DNA from: an uncultured Bacteroidales bacterium
Lineage (GTDB): Bacteria; Bacteroidota; Bacteroidia; Bacteroidales; Paludibacteraceae
Reading direction: 5' to 3'
DNA length: 64,000 nucleotides
Assembly: GCA_900319005.1 (NCBI GenBank)
Contig: ONMV01000006.1
Location: 1-64,000, forward strand
Under the pieces are notes generated by a model. It had not been told where the DNA came from, ran no database searches, and worked only from the letters and a program-made list of their open reading frames with translations. Positions 44,961-53,837 of this stretch are shown here, piece by piece (within the stretch, counting starts at the first letter, position 1; every line of letters starts with the position of its first letter). Position numbers and translations under genes: made by a program.

Positions 44961-45872
44961 TTATTGATTGATTCGATCAAAAGTGTTTTGTCGGGTGGGG
45001 TCGATGTCCATTAGGATCTCATACACCTTTTTCTTCTCCTTGTCGGTTCCTTTGCTGAAGATGTCCACCATCTCATCCGCCTTGGCATCCAAAAATGTAT
45101 TGATCACATATGTAGCGGGACGAGCACGATAAGATTCTCTGAGAACCGGCATCCCCTCCGCGATACGGGCACGCGCATTTGCCACATTATTGCTCATCTC
45201 GTCCAAGCCCAAACGATGGTACTCATAGTAATAATTGCGGTATTTCTTGAATGCTTCGTCAATCAGGTTATTCGTCAGAGCATAGCGGTTTCTGTTGCTA
45301 TCAAAAGCTAACCATCCACGCTGCTCTTGGTCGTTCATCGAAGCCGATTGACATGCATTCACAATATCTTCGCATTGCTGGAAGAAAGGTGTACCGCCCA
45401 AGCGTTGAAAACTATCTTGGTCATGACCGATGATGAGGTAGCAGTAGTACGCCAACATCGCCGTCAGGTTCGTCGTGAACGTGTTTTGCTGATACTCAAT
45501 GCGGTCGTACTCTTGGTAAGTAAAATTGAAGTTTTTATCCACAAAATTGATTAGCGGCGTGGTGTATGTAGAGCCATACACGGGACGGCGGCTCTGTAAC
45601 GTCATGTCGCAAACGAACATATCTTCAGTCTTCGATTTGACCACAATAAGCATGCTGCACTCGATTTTCTCATGCTCCGCATAACTCATATTAGTCCATC
45701 GGTTATGGTTCATGTATTCCTCGATGGCGGTCTTGAGCGTTGAGAAAATCTGCTTGTTAGTTCCCTCAATCATGTCCGAATTGACGGTCACGGAGCAGTT
45801 GAGTTCCTGCGCCTTTGTCTGGCTTACAATCAATGTCAGCAGACAAAATAAGATGAAAGTTATTCTTTTCAC
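44961..45872 (-). CDS. porD: Type IX secretion system protein PorD (DUF4835)
   Basis: 303 residues from a GTG at 45872 (MKRITFILFCLLTLIVSQTKAQ), giving a clean signal peptide. The mature start ELNCSVTVNSDMIEGTNKQIF, then LQSRRPVYGSTYTTPLINF and YYCYLIIGHDQDSFQRLGGTPFF are the DUF4835/PorD signature. PorD is a periplasmic protein needed for type IX secretion in Bacteroidetes. The start codon lies in an ATAATTGG/ATTATCCA repeat that could also initiate a TTG six codons upstream. Confidence 0.85.
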   Translation of the reverse strand: MKRITFILFCLLTLIVSQTKAQELNCSVTVNSDMIEGTNKQIFSTLKTAIEEYMNHNRWTNMSYAEHEKIECSMLIVVKSKTEDMFVCDMTLQSRRPVYGSTYTTPLINFVDKNFNFTYQEYDRIEYQQNTFTTNLTAMLAYYCYLIIGHDQDSFQRLGGTPFFQQCEDIVNACQSASMNDQEQRGWLAFDSNRNRYALTNNLIDEAFKKYRNYYYEYHRLGLDEMSNNVANARARIAEGMPVLRESYRARPATYVINTFLDAKADEMVDIFSKGTDKEKKKVYEILMDIDPTRQNTFDRINQ

Positions 45873-45873
45873 A

Positions 45874-45942
45874 ATTATCCAATTATCCAATTGTCAATTA
45901 TCAATTATCAATTATCAATTATCAATTATCAATTATAATTCA
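45874..45942. repeat. ATTATCAATT-word tandem repeat
   Basis: Two ATTATCCA units and then six ATTATCAATT-type units in a row, the longest tandem run of this word in the window. It separates porD from the DUF4831 gene and has no spacers. Confidence 0.85.
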
Positions 45943-46989
45943 CTTGCTAATTGATTTAATATTGCCGGTTTTCTCATCAAAGACAATCACAGGCAGGTTT
46001 GCACCGGTGAACAAATCCCTGCTCAGCGGAACATCTACTCCGAATTGCGCAACAGAGATCGTACGTTTGTTCATTACGCGACCTTTGTATAACACGTTCA
46101 CGTCACAACTGCCGGGTAAGTTATATACAATCTGCGAAAGTGCCGGCGCTTTCTGTTTTTTACCCGTTACGGCAGGGGGCATAAGGGTTTGCTTTTGCGC
46201 TTTTAACGCCACCTTGATCGTGTCGGCATCTACGTTCTCCGCGTCTGTAAAACCATTCTCATCGGAGAAGAAATAGAGTTTATCTGCCTGCTCCGGATTC
46301 AAGCTCACATGCTTATGACATATTCTTTTGCTTCTCTTGCCCATGAATAGTTCCGTGAGCGCTTGTTCCTGCTTGTCCAATTCTGCCAGCACTAATTTCA
46401 TTGCCTCGCCGTCCGCGGGAGCGTGCTCTACTTCGCCGTTGAGCAAGTACATACGCGTCTCACGAAGATGGAAAATCTGCTTAGCTACCTCATGTGCTTG
46501 GGCCATCGGAGTAGCTGCTTTGAGCACTTCTTCCGGATAAGGCGCAATGCGATTCTGCATCGTTTTCGGTTTATCTTTCTCTCGCGTTGAGTTGTAGATA
46601 TTACTTGCTGCTTTCTTCTCCTGCGCCATCGGGACATTATAACCTGTCAGAAGACCTTTCCCGTTGATAGTGAGCAACATAGGAATGCCTCCTTCAGCCG
46701 TCACTTTGTGCGGACGGTCGTAGTCAGTGGAGGTGGAAGTGGTGATCTGTACACTCTTCAGTGCATATTCTTTTTTGTTCTCTTTCACCGCATCTGTCGC
46801 GCCTAACATCGCTTCCGCGTAAGAGGCGTATATGCCGGGTTCGAAGGTCTCGACGGTGTATTTGAAATCCAGCGAGATAGAAGTCTTCGGACTGTAATAC
46901 ACCAAAGCCGGTTCGTCTTGTTTCACTACTTGTGCGTTTGCCCCGCACAACATACATGCTCCCAGGAGCACTAAAAAGATCTTTTTCAT
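45940..46989 (-). CDS. DUF4831-family exported protein
   Basis: 349 residues with signal peptide MKKIFLVLLGACMLCGANAQ. The pattern VVKQDEPALVYYSPKTSISLDFKYTVETFEPGIYASYAEAMLG and the central QIFHLRETRMYLLNGEVEHAPADG are typical of the DUF4831 group found in Bacteroidales. Probable periplasmic or surface location; function unknown. It is upstream of porD, so a link to envelope biogenesis is possible. Confidence 0.78.
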   Translation of the reverse strand: MKKIFLVLLGACMLCGANAQVVKQDEPALVYYSPKTSISLDFKYTVETFEPGIYASYAEAMLGATDAVKENKKEYALKSVQITTSTSTDYDRPHKVTAEGGIPMLLTINGKGLLTGYNVPMAQEKKAASNIYNSTREKDKPKTMQNRIAPYPEEVLKAATPMAQAHEVAKQIFHLRETRMYLLNGEVEHAPADGEAMKLVLAELDKQEQALTELFMGKRSKRICHKHVSLNPEQADKLYFFSDENGFTDAENVDADTIKVALKAQKQTLMPPAVTGKKQKAPALSQIVYNLPGSCDVNVLYKGRVMNKRTISVAQFGVDVPLSRDLFTGANLPVIVFDEKTGNIKSISK

Positions 46990-46998
46990 ATCTCTGAA

Positions 46999-47034
46999 AT
47001 ATTAATTATTCATTATTCATTATTCATTATTCCA
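46999..47034. repeat. ATTATTCATT-word repeat
   Basis: ATTAATTATTCATTATTCAT and one more unit between DUF4831 and aroE; the last codons of aroE (WNNE) are encoded in it. Confidence 0.65.
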
Positions 47035-47736
47035 AATCTTCCATGCTACTTTCGCTTGTCCGAAGAGCATCTCCATGCCGTTTTTGATGCGTGCGCCTTG
47101 CGCTTTGCCCTTTTGCAGGAAAAGCGTTTCTTCGGGGTTATACACGCAATCGAACAACAAATGTCGTGCCGAAATCCATTCGTACGGAATCGCGGGGTAT
47201 GTATTTTCCTCGGGCGCCATGCCAAGCGGCGTACAATTGACGATGACCGTATATTCGTTCATCAGCTCTTCGGTCAACTGGTCGTAACCCAACATGCCCT
47301 CTTTCGGCGTACGGCTGACGAGAGTGGGGGAGAGCCCTAATTTTTTCAGACCGTAACAAACCGCCTTTGACGCGCCGCCGGTACCGAGTACCAAGGCTTT
47401 GTGGTCATTCTCGCCCAATAAAGGCCGGATCGACTCCATGAAACCGATACAATCGGTGTTGTATCCGACCCGTTTATGAACCACATTGACCGCTCCCACA
47501 GCTTCCGCCGTTTCGTCCAGCTGCTCCAGATACGGAATGATGGCTTGCTTGTACGGCATCGTGACATTCATACCGTCCAATGTGTCCAGCAACTCGTTCA
47601 TTCGTTCATTCGTTAACTCCTTCATCGGATAGAGCGAGTACTCCGCCTCTATCTTTTCTGTTGCAAATCTCTCGTTGAAATACTTCGCCGAGAAGGAGTG
47701 CAATAATGGAAATCCTATGATACCAAAGTGACGCAT
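47020..47736 (-). CDS. aroE: Shikimate dehydrogenase
   Basis: 238 residues, shorter than the usual 270. Reduces dehydroshikimate to shikimate with NADPH. HSFSAKYFNERF is the shikimate-binding start, NVTMPYKQAIIPYL carries the catalytic Lys, and LGTGGASKAVCYGL the nucleotide loop. Residues MKELTNERMNELLD (47593-47625) match the dispersed NERxxE word also seen in the O-methyltransferase. Overlaps tilS by 22 bases. Confidence 0.92.
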   Translation of the reverse strand: MRHFGIIGFPLLHSFSAKYFNERFATEKIEAEYSLYPMKELTNERMNELLDTLDGMNVTMPYKQAIIPYLEQLDETAEAVGAVNVVHKRVGYNTDCIGFMESIRPLLGENDHKALVLGTGGASKAVCYGLKKLGLSPTLVSRTPKEGMLGYDQLTEELMNEYTVIVNCTPLGMAPEENTYPAIPYEWISARHLLFDCVYNPEETLFLQKGKAQGARIKNGMEMLFGQAKVAWKIWNNE

Positions 47737-48596
47737 AATTTTCCTTTTTTTATCGTTGCTTTATGGGTCTTGGAGGTGAATGTTTTGCCTCCTTCTCCTT
47801 TTTGCAACGCATCGTAAATTTTATCTATTTCTGCGAAATTATATTCGCGAAGTTGTTCGTAAAGTCGCGCGATACCTTCTTCGCGCGACTTATTACCCTC
47901 TATCATATCTACGTACCCTTGCATATATTCCGCCGTTTGAGCCATGTGCTCGATCTCTGTTTTGGAGTAGTTCTTGAGCTGCTCGCGGATCGCATTCCGG
48001 GTAATCGAGGTGTCCGAATTAGTGCTGTCTGTCACCCAATTGAGGTGCCTTTTGTCTTTCAAATAATGTTCAATATATCCTCTCGTTGTACAGAGCAGCG
48101 GACGCACAATAGGCACGCTCTCCGGCACGATGGGATTAGCGCTCACGGGGCGCATTCCGGCAAGTCCGCGGATACCTGTTCCGCGTTTGAGATTGAGCAA
48201 AATGGTCTCCGCCTGATCGTTCTGATGATGGGCTACACAAACCGCTTGACAGCCATGTTTGCGTGCCATTTCATCAAACCATCTATACCGTAACTCCCGT
48301 GCTGCAACCTCAATACTCACTTCATGCGTACGCGTGTATTCGATGGTGTCAAAATCCGTGACCTCCAACTCCACGTTCATTTGCTTGCACAAATCCCGCA
48401 CGAAAGCTTCATCGCGGTTGCTCTCTTCGCCCCGCAGGTGAAAATTGCAATGTGCCGCAACGCACGTATATCCGGCTCGCAGGAGCACATCGAGCAGGCT
48501 CACGCTATCCGCTCCGCCGCTCAATGCCACCAACACAGGTTTGTCTTTCTGTAACAATCCCCGCTGCCGAATATATGTGGTTACTCTGCGTAACAA
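47715..48596 (-). CDS. tilS: tRNA(Ile)-lysidine synthase, short form
   Basis: 293 residues against 420-450 usual. Converts C34 of tRNA-Ile2 to lysidine so that AUA is read. The PP-loop ALSGGADSVSLLDVLL, CHFHLRGEES-like HCNFHLRGEESNRDEAF and AHHQNDQAETILLNL are present, along with the RPLL motif (VRPLLCTTRGYI). The C-terminal TilS domains are mostly missing, leaving a short tail. Start is TTG at the edge of an ATTGAGAATTG repeat. Confidence 0.88.
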   Translation of the reverse strand: MLRRVTTYIRQRGLLQKDKPVLVALSGGADSVSLLDVLLRAGYTCVAAHCNFHLRGEESNRDEAFVRDLCKQMNVELEVTDFDTIEYTRTHEVSIEVAARELRYRWFDEMARKHGCQAVCVAHHQNDQAETILLNLKRGTGIRGLAGMRPVSANPIVPESVPIVRPLLCTTRGYIEHYLKDKRHLNWVTDSTNSDTSITRNAIREQLKNYSKTEIEHMAQTAEYMQGYVDMIEGNKSREEGIARLYEQLREYNFAEIDKIYDALQKGEGGKTFTSKTHKATIKKGKLCVTLVS

Positions 48597-48597
48597 T

Positions 48598-48640
48598 TCT
48601 CAACTCTCAATTTTCAATTCTCAATTTTCAATTCTCAATT
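48598..48640. repeat. TCTCAATTTTCAATT-word repeat
   Basis: Five units between ettA and tilS. The final residues of EttA (LIEN and stop) are encoded by its last unit. Confidence 0.75.
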
Positions 48641-50307
48641 AGTCCGCGGTAGCGAACACGTTTCGGTTCGCACGCTTCTTCACCCAGACGCATCTTCTTG
48701 TTCTCCTCGTATTCCGAGTAACTGCCTTCGAACCAGAACACTTTGCCGTCTCCTTCATACGCGAGGATGTGCGTACAGATACGGTTGAGGAACCAACGGT
48801 CGTGCGAGATGACTACCGCACAGCCGGCGAAGTTCTCCAAACCTTCCTCCAACGCACGCAGCGTGTTCACGTCAATATCGTTGGTCGGCTCATCGAGCAG
48901 GAGCACGTTGGCTTCTGATTTGAGTGTCAGCGCCAAATGCAACCTGTTCCGCTCACCACCGGAGAGCACACCGCATTTCTTCTCTTGGTCTGCGCCGGTG
49001 AAGTTGAAACGGCTCAAATAAGCACGCGCGTTAATCTCTCTTCCTGCTACACGGATGAACTCCGTTCCGCCGCTGATGGTCTCAAAAACGGACTTGTTAG
49101 GGTCTATATCTGCGTGTTGCTGATCGACATAACCGATCTTCACGGTCTCGCCAACGGAGAATGTACCTTTGTCAGCTTTCTCGGAACCGATGATCATACG
49201 GAAGAGGGTTGTCTTACCGGCTCCGTTCGGACCGATAACACCCACAATACCATTGGGCGGCAACATGAAATTGAGATCCTCAAAGAGCAACCTGTCGCCA
49301 AATGACTTTGCTACACCCTCGGCGTTAATGACCTTGTTACCCAGACGCGGACCGTTCGGAATGAAGATCTCGAGTTTCTCCTCGCGCTCTTTCTGTTCCT
49401 CGTTCAACATGCGGTCGTACGACTCCAAACGCGCTTTCTGCTTTGCGTGACGAGCTTTCGGCGCCATACGGATCCACTCCAACTCGCGCTCCAAAGTCTT
49501 GCGTCGTTTGGATGCTTGTTTCTCCTCCTGTGCCATACGGTTCGTCTTCTGCTCAAGCCACGACGAGTAATTGCCTTTCCATGGAATACCTTCTCCTCGA
49601 TCCAGTTCAAGAATCCAACCTGCCACATTATCAAGGAAATAGCGGTCGTGCGTGATACAGATCACTGTTCCGGCATATTGCTGTAAGTGTTGCTCTAACC
49701 AATCGATACTCTCCGCATCCAAATGGTTCGTCGGCTCGTCCAAGAGCAGCACATCCGGCTGTTGAAGCAACAGACGACAGAGCGCTACACGACGTCTTTC
49801 ACCTCCCGAAAGGGTAGTGACACTCGCGTCATCCGGCGGACAGCGAAGTGCATCCATCGCGCGATCCAACTTCTGGTCGATGTTCCATGCGTCGGCAGCG
49901 TCTAACTTATCTTGCAACTCAGCTTGACGAGCCAAGAGTTTGTCAAAATCCGCGTCCGGCTCCGCAAAAGCCATGTTAATATCGTCGTACTCTTTCAACA
50001 TGTCCATGATCGGCTGCACACCTTCTTGAACGACCTCGCGCACGGTCTTATTCGGATCCAGTTTCGGGTCTTGCTCGAGGTAGCCGACACTATATCCCGG
50101 ACTCCAAACAACCTCGCCTTGGTACTCTTTCTCGATACCGGCGATGATCTTCAACAAGGTGGATTTACCTGCGCCGTTCAGACCGATGATACCGATCTTC
50201 GCGCCATAAAAGAAACTCAGGTAGATATTCTTTAATACCTGTTTTTGGGGACCAAAACTCTTACTCAGTCCCACCATCGAAAAAATAATCTTCTTATCGT
50301 CTGCCAT
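48628..50307 (-). CDS. ettA: ABC-F energy-dependent translational throttle EttA
   Basis: 559 residues, the EttA length. Two ABC domains: Walker A GLNGAGKSTLL and signature TLSGGERRRVALCR in the first, GPNGAGKTTLF and VLSGGERNRLHLAL in the second, joined by the charged linker with the P-site tRNA-interaction helices (RMAPKARHAKQKARLESYD). Binds the ribosomal E site and gates translation with ATP/ADP ratio. No transmembrane region. Flanked on both sides by dispersed repeats. Confidence 0.93.
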   Translation of the reverse strand: MADDKKIIFSMVGLSKSFGPQKQVLKNIYLSFFYGAKIGIIGLNGAGKSTLLKIIAGIEKEYQGEVVWSPGYSVGYLEQDPKLDPNKTVREVVQEGVQPIMDMLKEYDDINMAFAEPDADFDKLLARQAELQDKLDAADAWNIDQKLDRAMDALRCPPDDASVTTLSGGERRRVALCRLLLQQPDVLLLDEPTNHLDAESIDWLEQHLQQYAGTVICITHDRYFLDNVAGWILELDRGEGIPWKGNYSSWLEQKTNRMAQEEKQASKRRKTLERELEWIRMAPKARHAKQKARLESYDRMLNEEQKEREEKLEIFIPNGPRLGNKVINAEGVAKSFGDRLLFEDLNFMLPPNGIVGVIGPNGAGKTTLFRMIIGSEKADKGTFSVGETVKIGYVDQQHADIDPNKSVFETISGGTEFIRVAGREINARAYLSRFNFTGADQEKKCGVLSGGERNRLHLALTLKSEANVLLLDEPTNDIDVNTLRALEEGLENFAGCAVVISHDRWFLNRICTHILAYEGDGKVFWFEGSYSEYEENKKMRLGEEACEPKRVRYRGLIEN

Positions 50308-50325
50308 AATTATATATTTACGATT

Positions 50326-50463
50326 TACATATTTACGATTTTACGATTTATTGACGATTTACCGCTTCGCAGTTTATTTACGATTTTACGCTGCTGACAA
50401 TCGTCAATTATAATCAATCGTCAATCAATCATACCTCGTCAATCGTCAAATCGTCAATTAATT
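50326..50463. repeat. Long CGTCAAT-word repeat array, copy B
   Basis: Same word order as the array at 38399: TTACGATTTATTGACGATTT, a CGCTTCGCAG core, GACAATCGTCAATTATAATC and TACCTCGTCAATCGTCAAAT. It lies upstream of ettA and ends at the stop of tex, so even the position relative to minus-strand genes is conserved. Confidence 0.85.
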
Positions 50464-52544
50464 CGCTTTAGGCTCAATTGTATTCTTCCTCGCGCGCGAT
50501 CTATATCTATTACGCGCACGCGCACATGTTGATGCAGTTTGACCACTTCCTGCGGGTTCGTCACACGCCGGTCTGCCATTTCGGAGATATGAATGAGTCC
50601 GTCTTTGTGTACGCCCAGATCCACGAACGCGCCAAAAGCACTAATATTCGTTACAATGCCCGGCAAGATCATGCCTGCCTGCAGGTCGTCTATCGTGTGT
50701 ACGTGTTCATCAAAATGAAACTCTTCCGTTTCGCCGCGGGGATCACGTCCGGGCTGTGCTAACTCTTTCAAAATATCCGTCAAGGTCGGAAGCCCCACTT
50801 CTGCGGTCACGTATTTGCTCAAATCAATCTGATCCCGCAACTCTTTCTTGGCAATCAGATCCGCGACAGAACATTTCTGATCTTTTGCCATCTTCTCCAC
50901 GATTCCGTAACTCTCTGGGTGTACAGCGCTGTTATCCAACGGATTAGCTCCTTTCAACCGCAAGAATCCAGCTGCCTGTTCAAAAGTCTTAGCACCGAGT
51001 TTCGGCACTTTCAACAACTCTTTGCGACTTCCGAAAGCCCCATGTTCCGCACGGTAATCTACGATATTCTGCGCTAACATCGGTCCCAAACCGGAAATAT
51101 AGGTCAGCAGATGTTTGCTCGCGGTATTGACATCTACTCCCACATAATTGACCACGCTTTCCACGGTCTGCTGCAAGCTCTCGCGCAACTCGGTCTGGTC
51201 CACATCGTGCTGGTATTGCCCGACACCGATGGATTTGGGTTCAATCTTCACCAACTCCGCCAGCGGGTCAATCAGCCGTCTTCCGATACTTACTGCTCCA
51301 CGCACGGTTACATCCTCATCGGGAAACTCATCCCGCGCAATCTTACTCGCGCTATACACCGATGCCCCGGCTTCACTCACGACAAAGACCTGGGGTTTGA
51401 TATCTGAAGACTGATGGATGATTGCAAAACGAACCATTTCCTCACATTCGCGGCTTGCTGTTCCGTTCCCGATAGCGATGGCTTCGATCTTGTATTTCTC
51501 AATCAACTCCTGCAGTTTCTGCGTGCTTTGAGGATTATGCAGATATACGACATCGTGCATCAACAAATCCCCTTGCTCATTCAGCACAACGGTCTTGCAG
51601 CCCGTCCGGAATCCCGGATCCAATGCCAGCACGCGTTTTTGACCTAAGGGTGCGCCTAATAATAACTGCCGAAGATTCTCTGTAAACACGCGAATAGCCT
51701 CTTCGTCTGCTTTCTCTTTGGAAAGTGCAGCAAACTCGGTCTCGATAGCCGGTTTCAGGAGTCGTTTATAACCGTCCTCCATCGCCAACTCCACTTGATA
51801 AGCTGTGTCGTTATTCGCCCGCAACCAGATGTTCGCTAATTTATCTAACGCTTTCTCCGTGTCCGGCGAGATGTCCACACGCAGAAATCCTTCAGTCTCT
51901 GCGCGGCGAATAGCCAATAACTGATGGCTTTTGATATGTTTGAGTGGGCACTTGAAATCAAAATAATCCTTGTAGTTCTGTGCCTCTGGGCTGTCACATT
52001 TTGTCTTCACCGCCTTGCAACTCAGCATGGCGGTATAACTGAACTCGCGTCGGATAGCATTTCTGCTTTTCTCGTCTTCCGCGATCCGCTGCGCAATGAT
52101 ATCTCGTGCACCTTGCAGCGATTCCTCATCCGGCAGTTTCATCGGACGTTGTTTGAGAATCTCTTCAGCCAAAGGCAACAATCCTTTCTCTATCGCTATG
52201 TCGGCACGGGTTTTCCTATGCGGTTTGTACGGCAGGTAGATATCCTCCAGCTCCGTAGCATCCCAGCAATCCGCTATACGTTGCCGTAATTCGTCATTCG
52301 TAATTTGTAATTCATCTAACCGCGCATAGATGGTCTCTTTGCGTTTGGCTAATTCCTGCAACTTTCCGTATTGTGTCTGAATAGCGGCGATCTGCACTTC
52401 GTCAAGACTGCCTGTCCTCTCTTTTCGGTAACGAGCAATAAAAGGAATCGTCGCTCCTTCGTCCAGCAAAGTCAGTACGGCATCTACTTGCCGCTCGCTG
52501 ATGTTTGTGTTACCGCCTATTATATGTGCAAAAGGTGAAGTCAT
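50454..52544 (-). CDS. tex: Tex family RNA-binding protein
   Basis: 696 residues, complete for the family. An N-terminal Tex_N helical region, a YqgF-like RNase H fold (LALDPGFRTGCKTVVL), helix-hairpin-helix repeats (HLLTYISGLGPMLAQNIVDYR) and a C-terminal S1 domain (GMILPGIVTNISAFGAFVDLG, then GLIHISEM) are in order. Affects transcription and RNA metabolism. Residues LQITNDELRQR derive from a dispersed repeat (52286-52318). Its start overlaps the folA stop by 35 bases. Confidence 0.93.
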   Translation of the reverse strand: MTSPFAHIIGGNTNISERQVDAVLTLLDEGATIPFIARYRKERTGSLDEVQIAAIQTQYGKLQELAKRKETIYARLDELQITNDELRQRIADCWDATELEDIYLPYKPHRKTRADIAIEKGLLPLAEEILKQRPMKLPDEESLQGARDIIAQRIAEDEKSRNAIRREFSYTAMLSCKAVKTKCDSPEAQNYKDYFDFKCPLKHIKSHQLLAIRRAETEGFLRVDISPDTEKALDKLANIWLRANNDTAYQVELAMEDGYKRLLKPAIETEFAALSKEKADEEAIRVFTENLRQLLLGAPLGQKRVLALDPGFRTGCKTVVLNEQGDLLMHDVVYLHNPQSTQKLQELIEKYKIEAIAIGNGTASRECEEMVRFAIIHQSSDIKPQVFVVSEAGASVYSASKIARDEFPDEDVTVRGAVSIGRRLIDPLAELVKIEPKSIGVGQYQHDVDQTELRESLQQTVESVVNYVGVDVNTASKHLLTYISGLGPMLAQNIVDYRAEHGAFGSRKELLKVPKLGAKTFEQAAGFLRLKGANPLDNSAVHPESYGIVEKMAKDQKCSVADLIAKKELRDQIDLSKYVTAEVGLPTLTDILKELAQPGRDPRGETEEFHFDEHVHTIDDLQAGMILPGIVTNISAFGAFVDLGVHKDGLIHISEMADRRVTNPQEVVKLHQHVRVRVIDIDRARGRIQLSLKRIN

Positions 52545-52998
52545 ACGGGTTCTTTTCGTCTGCTTGGTGTTCCTCGGAACTAATCAATTTCCATTCGGTC
52601 TCTTTGATCTCAGGGAAGAACGTATCGGCATCGTCCCAACTATGATGAATATGCGTGATATACAATTTATCCGCTATCGGCATCATCTGCCGGTAAACCA
52701 TTCCGCCGCCGATAACAAAGGCTTCTTCTTCGCCTTGCACTTTGGCGCATAACTCATCCAATGAATAAACGGCTTCGGCTCCTTCAAAAGTCTTGCCTTG
52801 CACATCGGTCAGCACGATGTTCCGCCTATTTGGCAGCGGATGTTTGGGTAGCGAATAGAATGTCCGCTCGCCCATGAGTACGGTTTTCCCGCTTGTGATC
52901 TCCTTGAAATGTTTCAAGTCCGCCGGAAGATGACACAGCAAATCGCCTTTCTTCCCGATGGCATAATTCTCTGCTACTGCTACTATAATGGAAATCAT
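52510..52998 (-). CDS. folA: Dihydrofolate reductase
   Basis: 162 residues. Reduces dihydrofolate with NADPH. ISIIVAVAENYAIGKKGDLLCHLPADLKHFK is the conserved N-terminal substrate region, VLMGERTFYSLP the NADPH loop and FVIGGGMVYRQMMP the second dinucleotide motif. Directly follows thyA across an AATTTTTAATT repeat, the usual pairing of thymidylate and folate genes. Confidence 0.95.
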   Translation of the reverse strand: MISIIVAVAENYAIGKKGDLLCHLPADLKHFKEITSGKTVLMGERTFYSLPKHPLPNRRNIVLTDVQGKTFEGAEAVYSLDELCAKVQGEEEAFVIGGGMVYRQMMPIADKLYITHIHHSWDDADTFFPEIKETEWKLISSEEHQADEKNPYDFTFCTYNRR

Positions 52999-53037
52999 AA
53001 TTCGTAATTCTTAATTCTTAATTTTTAATTTTTAATT
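52999..53037. repeat. TAATTCTTAATTTTTAATT-word repeat
   Basis: ATAATTCGTAATTCTTAATT and TTTAATT units fill the thyA-folA gap. Confidence 0.7.
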
Positions 53038-53831
53038 TAAACCGACACTTGTCCGGCAATGTGGGGATGCGGGTCATATCCCTCTAATTGAAAATCCTCG
53101 TATTGGAAACCGAACAAGTCCTTAACATCGGGATTGATCACCATCTTCGGCAAAGCCCGCGGCTCGCGTGTCAACTGCAGTTTCACTTGCTCCAAGTGGT
53201 TCAGATAGATATGTGCGTCGCCCAAGGTATGTACAAAATCTCCGCATTGCAGCCCTGTTACTTGTGCCATCATTTGGAGCAGTAACGCATAGCTGGCAAT
53301 ATTAAACGGCACGCCGAGGAAAATATCCGCACTACGTTGATAGAGTTGCAGACTCAGTTTACCGTCCGCTACATAGAACTGAAACAGGCAATGACAGGGC
53401 GGCAAAGCCATCTTCTCCACTTCTGCCACATTCCATGCGCTCACCATCATCCTTCGGCTGTCGGGATTCTTCTTGATCATCTCCACGATATTGGCAATCT
53501 GGTCTATCGTACCGCCGTTATAATCGGGCCAACTTCTCCATTGATGCCCATAGACAGGTCCAAGCTCTCCATTCTCATCTGCCCATTCGTTCCAGATGCG
53601 CACGCCGTGTTCCTGCAAATACTTCACGTTCGTATCTCCTTGAAGGAACCACAGCAGCTCATATATGATCGATTTCAGATGCAGTTTCTTGGTGGTCAAA
53701 AGCGGAAAACCGTCCTCCATCTTAAAACGCATCTGATGTCCGAAAACAGAGATCGTTCCTGTTCCCGTCCGGTCATGTTTAACTGTGCCTTCCTCCAGCA
53801 CTCTCTTGCATAAATCCAAATATTGTTGCAT
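53037..53831 (-). CDS. thyA: Thymidylate synthase
   Basis: 264 residues, the standard length. Converts dUMP to dTMP using methylene-tetrahydrofolate. [30 protein letters not shown]-like [14 protein letters not shown], the catalytic Cys in [12 protein letters not shown], and [14 protein letters not shown] with HIYLNHLEQ are visible. Ends with the conserved C-terminal strand ([10 protein letters not shown], last residue Val). Pairs with folA downstream. Confidence 0.96.
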   Translation of the reverse strand: MQQYLDLCKRVLEEGTVKHDRTGTGTISVFGHQMRFKMEDGFPLLTTKKLHLKSIIYELLWFLQGDTNVKYLQEHGVRIWNEWADENGELGPVYGHQWRSWPDYNGGTIDQIANIVEMIKKNPDSRRMMVSAWNVAEVEKMALPPCHCLFQFYVADGKLSLQLYQRSADIFLGVPFNIASYALLLQMMAQVTGLQCGDFVHTLGDAHIYLNHLEQVKLQLTREPRALPKMVINPDVKDLFGFQYEDFQLEGYDPHPHIAGQVSV

Positions 53832-53837
53832 AAATCG

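Noticed and set aside
45874-45942. Regular repeats that could be a CRISPR array
   Set aside because: Units are about 7-10 bases, contiguous and without spacers, and no cas genes are near; it is one of the word repeats.
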